From Gammaproteobacteria bacterium (GTDB taxonomy: Bacteria; Pseudomonadota; Gammaproteobacteria; Steroidobacterales; Steroidobacteraceae): a stretch of DNA of 8,952 nt. Shown here in pieces: positions 6,286-8,952 of the stretch. A program made the translations under genes and the position numbers. The stretch spans positions 1 to 8,952 of the forward strand of contig RGYP01000059.1 in the NCBI GenBank assembly GCA_010031985.1, read 5' to 3'. The notes under the pieces were generated by a model. The model was not told the DNA's origin and made no database searches. It saw only the letters and a list, made by a program, of their open reading frames with translations. Every line of letters begins with the position of its first letter. Positions within the stretch are counted from its first letter, which is position 1.

Positions 6286-7497
6286 TCATGCGATCATGGC
6301 CGCGGCGCGCAGGCCCTCGATCATCGAGGTGCGCAGCAGATAGCGACGCGCCGCGGCGGTATCGGCGGCCATGGCGCGCATTTCCGCCTGTTGCTGCGTC
6401 CGTCGTTGCGGATCCCTTTCCTCGAGTGTTTTCTTGTTGCTGATCGTCTGGGCCTGCAAATAGCGCTCGGCGACGTCGCGTCGCTGGCGATCGTAGCGAT
6501 CGAGCAGAGCGTCGCTCTCTCCCCGCCAGATGCGGCCCAGACATTCGGCGAGGCTGTGTGCATCGTGGATGCCGAAATTCAGACCCATACCGCCGAGCGG
6601 ATTGTTGACGTGTGCCGCGTCACCGGCGAGCAGGACGCGGCCGCGACGATAAGTCGCGGCGACTCGCTGGTGCACCGCGTAGAGGTTGGTGTGGATCACC
6701 CGACCCTCTCGGCTCTCGGGTACGAAGGCCGCGAGCCGTGCTTTCGCGCGCTCGAAATCGAGCAGCTCGTCGTCGTTTTCTTCGGGGCGCGTCGGGAAAA
6801 CGCAGCGCCAGATCCCGCTGCCATCGCCGGGCACTTTGAAGGTCGCCGTCCACTCCTCAGGATCCATGGTGTAACTGCTATAGGCAAAGCCCAGCGGCTC
6901 GAAGTCGAAGGTCGTGGTGATGACGAGAAAGCGCTCCGGCCAGGTGAAGCCGCGAAAGTCGATATCCTGACTCTTGCGGACGACGCTTCGCCCACCGTCG
7001 GCCCCGACCAACCAGCGTCCGCCGAATCGGCCGCTGCGGCCGTCGGCATGCATCACCGCTACCTCGACCCCAGCGGCATGCTGGGTGACTGCGACGACTT
7101 CGACGCCGTGCAGGATCGTCGCGAGCGGCGAGGCGGCTACTCTGCGTTCCATCATCGCGACCAGCTTGTGCTGCTCGCACTGCAGTCGATACGGATAGCG
7201 GGTATCGCCCTCGAGAATCTGCAGATCGAATTCGGCCACCAGCCCTGCGCGTCGATCACGATACTGCCAACTGCGGGCGACGATGCCGCGTTCGTGCAGT
7301 TCGGCCGTGACCCCAGAGCGCTCGAGCATCTCGAGCGTGGGTGGATGATAAGTCGCTGCACGCGGGTCGGCATGCGGCCCTTCGCCGCGCTCGAGCAGCA
7401 GCACGGGTACACCGTTCTCGATCAAAAAAAGTGCGGTCGCCATGCCGGCCGGGCCACCGCCTGCCACCAGCACGCGCGCCGCATCGGTCTCGACCAT
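6286..7497 (-). CDS. Class A FAD-dependent aromatic-ring-type monooxygenase
   Basis: A flavoprotein hydroxylase of the p-hydroxybenzoate hydroxylase/UbiH fold (PF01494 type), about 403 residues, which uses NAD(P)H and O2 to hydroxylate a substrate, commonly an aromatic acid. Three defining motifs are visible, numbered from the upstream TTG: the Rossmann GGGPAG (14-19) ending in E37 (VLLLER), the DG motif GADGGRSVVRK (166-176), and the GD motif LAGDAAHVNNPLGGMGLNFG (291-310). There is no thioredoxin-like C-terminal domain, so it matches the short single-component members. I chose ATG at 7495-7497, whose A is shared with the TGA of the preceding gene (TGATG), over the TTG one codon upstream. 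The stop-start overlap with the racemase-like gene implies translational coupling. Its neighbours suggest a catabolic rather than a ubiquinone role; the substrate cannot be named. Confidence 0.92.
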   Translation of the reverse strand: MVETDAARVLVAGGGPAGMATALFLIENGVPVLLLERGEGPHADPRAATYHPPTLEMLERSGVTAELHERGIVARSWQYRDRRAGLVAEFDLQILEGDTRYPYRLQCEQHKLVAMMERRVAASPLATILHGVEVVAVTQHAAGVEVAVMHADGRSGRFGGRWLVGADGGRSVVRKSQDIDFRGFTWPERFLVITTTFDFEPLGFAYSSYTMDPEEWTATFKVPGDGSGIWRCVFPTRPEENDDELLDFERAKARLAAFVPESREGRVIHTNLYAVHQRVAATYRRGRVLLAGDAAHVNNPLGGMGLNFGIHDAHSLAECLGRIWRGESDALLDRYDRQRRDVAERYLQAQTISNKKTLEERDPQRRTQQQAEMRAMAADTAAARRYLLRTSMIEGLRAAAMIA

Positions 7498-8240
7498 CAA
7501 AAATTTTCCAGCGTGCTACCGCAGCCTGCGATCCGGTCTGCGATGCCGCCACGACGCAACGCATCCCAGTAGGTCACGGCATTGATCGCCAGCACGGGCT
7601 TGCCTAGCCAGCGTTCGGCTTCGGCACAGGTCTTGATTGCCGCGAGATTCGTTCCGACCTGCACGATCGCCTCAACGTCGTCGCCATCGAGTTTGCGCAG
7701 CGCCTCGATCACTTGCTGTCGCGTGGTATGCGCAATCTGGATGGGCGAGGGGCATTTCAGGCCGATCAAGCGCGGGATTCGGAACCCCGCTTGCTCAAAG
7801 TATTGCCGAACCTGCTCGTCGCCCCGGGGTTGGTGCGGCGTGAGCACGGCGATCGACTTGGCCTCGAGGCGGCGCAAGGCGGCGACGGTCGCCGTCGAGC
7901 CCATCGAAATGCCGACGCCGGCGCGCGCCGCAAGCGCCTGCTGCAATTCGTCCGCGGCGGCGACTCCGCCCCAGAATGCTTCGAGCGCCACACCCATGAT
8001 CACGTGCGTCGGCTGACAGGTCATCACCTGATCGATCGCACTGCGCATGCCGTCACGCATCGCCTGCACGTGTTCCATGAACGCCTGCTCGGTGGTGAGC
8101 GGTCGTTCCTTGATGCTGATGCGCGCGATGTGGTTGGTGACCCCCGGGGGTCGCAGCATTTCCGACTCGGGTTGGCAGGTGGTGTTCGTCGAGGGTACGA
8201 CGATCGCGATGCGTGCCCGATAGCCGAGTTGGTCGGTCAT
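7497..8240 (-). CDS. Asp/Glu racemase superfamily protein, maleate isomerase/arylmalonate decarboxylase-like
   Basis: A 247-residue two-domain protein of the superfamily that includes maleate cis-trans isomerase, hydantoin racemase and arylmalonate decarboxylase. The opening IAIVVPSTNTT (11-21) is the maleate-isomerase-type substrate loop with N19. ISMGSTATVAALRRL (111-125) and the late LGKPVLAINAVTYWDALRRGG (212-232) fit the family. Members normally use a cysteine in each domain. At the first site this protein reads MGVALEAFWGG (82-92), like the glycine version in arylmalonate decarboxylase. At the second it reads VGTNLAAI (195-202), where CTNL is expected, so the cysteine is G196. Its other cysteines (22, 75, 163, 205, 240) are not at these places. 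Both ends overlap neighbours: ATGA with the dehydrogenase upstream and TGATG with the monooxygenase downstream. It is cytoplasmic, with unknown reaction. Confidence 0.88.
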   Translation of the reverse strand: MTDQLGYRARIAIVVPSTNTTCQPESEMLRPPGVTNHIARISIKERPLTTEQAFMEHVQAMRDGMRSAIDQVMTCQPTHVIMGVALEAFWGGVAAADELQQALAARAGVGISMGSTATVAALRRLEAKSIAVLTPHQPRGDEQVRQYFEQAGFRIPRLIGLKCPSPIQIAHTTRQQVIEALRKLDGDDVEAIVQVGTNLAAIKTCAEAERWLGKPVLAINAVTYWDALRRGGIADRIAGCGSTLENF

Positions 8241-8952
8241 GGTGATTTGGTGCTGCCGCCGTCGATGGTGAGCGAGGTACCGGTGAGATGCGCTGCGGCC
8301 GGCGAGGCGAGAAAAGCCACGTGGGTGGCGATTTCTGCGGCCGTCGCGAGTCGTCGCAAGGCGGTCTTCTGCAAAAATCGCGTTTCCGCTTCGGCGACGC
8401 TGCAGCCCTCGCGGGCGGCGGCGGCCTGCATCAGCGTGTCCCAGCGCGATGAGCGCACCGGCCCAGGGTTCACGGCATTGATGGCGACGCCGTGGGGGCC
8501 GAGTTCTTCGGCAAGCCCGCGTACGATCGCCAGCAGTGCGGCATTGGCTGCGGCGCCCGGCAGCATGCGGGGTTCAGGCTGACGCGCGGAATTGCCGACC
8601 ACCAAAACGATACGACCGCTGCGCTGCAGGGCCATGCGCGGGGTGACTGCCCGCAACGCACGAATGGTGCCGAATAGTTTGATCTCGAGATTGCTGCGCC
8701 AGGCGGCATCGTCGATTTCCCAGAATACCCCGCCTTGTGCAGCGCCTGCTGCACTGATGAAGACGTCGATGCCGCCGAGCGTTTGCGCAGCGTGCTCGAT
8801 GGCACGATCGGTGGAGTTCGCCTCGGACAGATCGCATTCGATGGCCGCATGAGTGGTTGCCGCTGCAAGTTCGCCAGCGAGCTTGGCGAGTGCGTCCCGG
8901 TTGCGTCCGAGCAAGGCGAGCCTTGCGCCTTCGGCGGCGAGTTGCGCCGCGA
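8237..8952 (-). CDS. Divergent short-chain dehydrogenase/reductase (SDR), 5' end outside window
   Basis: The frame is open to the right window edge, so the N-terminal TGxxxGIG nucleotide motif is not seen; about 238 residues remain. The visible part is clearly a classical SDR: AAQLAAEGARLALLGRNRDAL (end of the first helix, second strand), CDLSE for the adenine contact, the fourth strand VFISAAGAA in place of NNAG, INAVNPGPV after strand six, and the C-terminal LTIDGGS. The catalytic residues are replaced: Lys (8678-8680) where the helix-4 Asn is expected, VVGNS where the Ser-Ser strand end is expected, and Gly (8555-8557) and Asn (8543-8545) where Tyr and Lys of YxxxK should be. I recall a recurring SDR subfamily with this 'KxFG' and 'GxxxNAAL' pattern. 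It may still bind NAD(P), but conventional alcohol oxidation is doubtful. It overlaps the racemase-like start by ATGA. Confidence 0.9.
   Translation of the reverse strand, partial: AAQLAAEGARLALLGRNRDALAKLAGELAAATTHAAIECDLSEANSTDRAIEHAAQTLGGIDVFISAAGAAQGGVFWEIDDAAWRSNLEIKLFGTIRALRAVTPRMALQRSGRIVLVVGNSARQPEPRMLPGAAANAALLAIVRGLAEELGPHGVAINAVNPGPVRSSRWDTLMQAAAAREGCSVAEAETRFLQKTALRRLATAAEIATHVAFLASPAAAHLTGTSLTIDGGSTKSP

Noticed and set aside
6043..7572. Plus-strand open frame of about 509 codons opposite the paraoxonase-like and monooxygenase genes
   Set aside because: It lies wholly antisense to two well-supported genes, shows no recognisable motif and has a composition typical of frames opposite GC-rich coding DNA.
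1..8952. Very frequent TCGAG and GATCG words across the window
   Set aside because: They fall mainly on in-frame pairs such as an NNC codon followed by GAG, or ATC/GCG contexts, so codon preference explains them without a special motif.

Overview
This window is dense, GC-rich bacterial DNA with eight protein-coding genes. Two of them are cut by the window edges. The families present, the GC-rich codon use and the Tat-type leader fit a proteobacterium, more likely a gammaproteobacterium from an environmental lineage; this is an inference from protein style, not proof. I see no RNA gene, insertion sequence, CRISPR array or phage gene, and no gene-free stretch longer than about 140 bases.

Layout. 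(1) 1-655, plus strand: the 3' part of a secreted-looking or beta-rich protein of unknown function. It converges on and overlaps the next gene by 23 bases. (2) 633-2926, minus strand: a two-gene unit, a FabH-like ketoacyl synthase III followed by a TetA-like MFS exporter, joined by an ATGA overlap. (3) 2927-3062: a 136-base divergent intergenic region with a reasonable promoter for the synthase. (4) 3063-3602, plus strand: a very tryptophan-rich membrane protein of unknown function. (5) 3621-8952, minus strand: a five-gene cluster. In transcription order it encodes a divergent short-chain dehydrogenase (entering from beyond the window), an Asp/Glu-racemase/maleate-isomerase-superfamily protein, a class A FAD monooxygenase, a paraoxonase-type propeller protein and a Tat-exported flavin amine oxidase.

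How they may work together. The first three genes of the cluster overlap by 1-4 bases and are probably translated as a coupled set of cytoplasmic enzymes. The last two follow after short gaps and carry export or anchor signals, so they act in or across the cytoplasmic membrane. A ring- or substrate-hydroxylating flavoenzyme, a maleate-isomerase-like protein, a lactonase/esterase-like propeller and an amine oxidase suggest catabolism of an unidentified aromatic, heteroaromatic or amine-bearing compound. No ring-cleavage enzyme or regulator is visible here.

The most interesting point is that three consecutive-family members of this cluster have altered active sites. The dehydrogenase lacks the N-S-Y-K tetrad, the racemase-like protein has glycine where both catalytic cysteines are expected, and the paraoxonase-like protein keeps the His dyad and disulfide but has replaced one side-chain ligand of each calcium. 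The cluster therefore probably does not perform the textbook reactions of these families.
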